DNA from: CAIPAT01 sp037144075 | GTDB taxonomy: Bacteria; Verrucomicrobiota; Lentisphaeria; Victivallales; Victivallaceae | Direction of reading: 5' to 3' | Assembly (NCBI GenBank): GCA_037144075.1 | Contig: JBAWXM010000273.1 | Coordinates: 1-7,309, forward strand | DNA: 7,309 nucleotides | Shown: positions 6,254 to 7,309 of the stretch, piece after piece | Position numbering within the stretch: position 1 is the stretch's first letter | How the letters are laid out: each line of letters starts with the position of its first letter | Translations under genes and position numbers: made by a program | Notes under the pieces: model-generated | What the model saw: only the letters and a program-made list of their open reading frames with translations | The model's database searches: none | What the model was told of the DNA's origin: nothing

Positions 6254-7309
6254 ATGTCTGTTAAGTATTTACTGTTTATCGCGATGACTTGCGTAATTAT
6301 TTTCACGGTTCCGGCGGATTCCACGGTTGACGCCCGTCATCAGGAACGCCGCAAGCCGTTGAATTTGATTTGTGCCACAGATGGAATGGAAGTCACGTCT
6401 TTCGGCAAAACCATTGACGAACTGCGCGAGCGCATGGAAATGTTCAATAATACGCAAGTATCAACGATGTTCATCTGCCTGAGCGGATCTTTCGGCAAAT
6501 TCTTTTATGATACGAAAGCGGGAGATCCGTTTCTGGATAAAACATTTTTTAAAGACAATCTGACGCCGGACATGATTGCCAAAGGTCTTGATCCGCTGAA
6601 ATTCATGATTGATATTTTTCATGCGAAAGGGCGGCGGGTGATATGTTCATTCCGGATGAATGACACGCATGACTACGCACACGCCACGGATTCAAGTTAC
6701 TATAAAGCATGGACATCCAAATTTAAACAGGAGCATCCGGAGTTACTTTGCGGCAAAAAGAGCGATTCCCTGGCGATCGGCCGCTGGAGTTCGATGGATT
6801 ATAGTTCGCCGCTGGTGCGGGCGGAAATGGTTAAATATGTCAAGGAAGTCTGTGATAATTATGATGTGGACGGGATTGAACTGAATGCGTGGCGCCATAT
6901 GCCTCTATTGAAAAGTGTGGCTTGCGGCGGGTCCGCGTCCCGTGAAGAGATCGAGGGAATGACGGCAATGATGCGTGATATCCGCCGCAATGCCGACTTT
7001 GCCGCGAAAAAACGCGGACGCCCGATTCTGATTGCGGCGAATCTGCCTGATTCGCTCGAATTTTCTCTGGGACAGGGGTTTGACCTGGAAACCTATATGC
7101 GGGAAGACTTGATTGACATCTGGACGGTCGGCGGGTATTTTGTACTTAATCCTATAGAGTACAGCCTGGAATTGGGGAAAAAATACGGCATTGAAGTTTG
7201 TCCGGTCTTATACGAGTCGCGGATTTCAGATATCCCCGGCGTGCTTTATCCAACCGGGCCGGGCTGGCCGCCTGCCGGCACTAATTTAATGCGCCATACC
7301 ATGGAAGCC
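6254..7309 (+). CDS. Secreted TIM-barrel glycosidase-like protein (GHL10-like), 3' end outside the window
   Basis: The frame is open from ATG 6254 to the window edge (352 codons, no stop), so the gene is incomplete at its 3' end. The first 22 or so residues (MSVKYLLFIAMTCVIIFTVPAD) look like a signal peptide. The Cys at 13 does not sit in a proper lipobox. From about residue 36 the sequence follows a (beta/alpha)8 pattern. One segment reads RRVICSFRMNDTHDYAH. Another reads SSPLVRAEMVKYVKEVCDNYDVDGIEL, running into N-A-W-R-H (211-215), close to the YDVDGIELDFxR signature of family-10-like glycosyl hydrolases (GHL10/DUF187 type) in PVC bacteria. D206 and E209 are conserved-looking candidates for the active site. 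Asn211 stands where Asp is more usual. It probably acts on a glycan outside the cytoplasm under control of the LacI-type regulator. Substrate and exact family are not assigned. Confidence 0.88.
   Translation, partial: MSVKYLLFIAMTCVIIFTVPADSTVDARHQERRKPLNLICATDGMEVTSFGKTIDELRERMEMFNNTQVSTMFICLSGSFGKFFYDTKAGDPFLDKTFFKDNLTPDMIAKGLDPLKFMIDIFHAKGRRVICSFRMNDTHDYAHATDSSYYKAWTSKFKQEHPELLCGKKSDSLAIGRWSSMDYSSPLVRAEMVKYVKEVCDNYDVDGIELNAWRHMPLLKSVACGGSASREEIEGMTAMMRDIRRNADFAAKKRGRPILIAANLPDSLEFSLGQGFDLETYMREDLIDIWTVGGYFVLNPIEYSLELGKKYGIEVCPVLYESRISDIPGVLYPTGPGWPPAGTNLMRHTMEA

Noticed and set aside
6660..6884. Plus-strand open frame of 74 codons
   Set aside because: It lies in another frame within the partial glycosidase-like gene, whose frame shows a signal peptide and barrel motifs.

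Overview
The window is bacterial DNA that reads like a polysaccharide- or glycoconjugate-degradation region of a PVC-group bacterium, most likely Lentisphaerota (Victivallales-like). This rests on a pseudopilin with the FTLVELL-type leader and an H-X9-DG motif, a LacI-type regulator next to it, and two large secreted glycosidase-like proteins. That combination is repeated many times in such genomes. The lineage is inferred from protein style only. No rRNA, tRNA or CRISPR array was seen.

Layout, all genes on the + strand. (1) Positions 1-156 are a leader with an 8-bp perfect inverted repeat. (2) Positions 157-4047 encode a very large exported multidomain protein: LamG-like jelly-roll, CBM9-like domain, long beta-rich middle, TIM-barrel-like catalytic region and C-terminal beta domain. 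(3) Positions 4048-4488 are a 441-bp gap. It holds a ~170-bp element bounded by 26-bp perfect inverted repeats with TA at both outer ends (MITE-like), a degenerate ~30-bp direct repeat, and a near-consensus sigma-70 promoter. A 16-bp perfect palindrome with a central CG, of LacI-operator type, sits at the predicted transcription start. (4) Positions 4489-7309 are a tight cluster: lacI-family regulator, pseudopilin (6-bp gap) and the start of a secreted TIM-barrel glycosidase-like protein (25-bp gap) that is cut by the window edge.

Working model (inference): the LacI-type protein binds the palindrome at its own promoter and so controls itself, the pseudopilin and the hydrolase as one operon that responds to a sugar. 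The hydrolase and the large upstream protein act outside the cytoplasm. The pseudopilin would be processed by a prepilin peptidase and could belong to a type II secretion-like or surface apparatus that handles the same substrate. The large upstream gene probably has its own promoter outside the window. No copy of the palindrome is present in its visible leader, so shared regulation is not shown.
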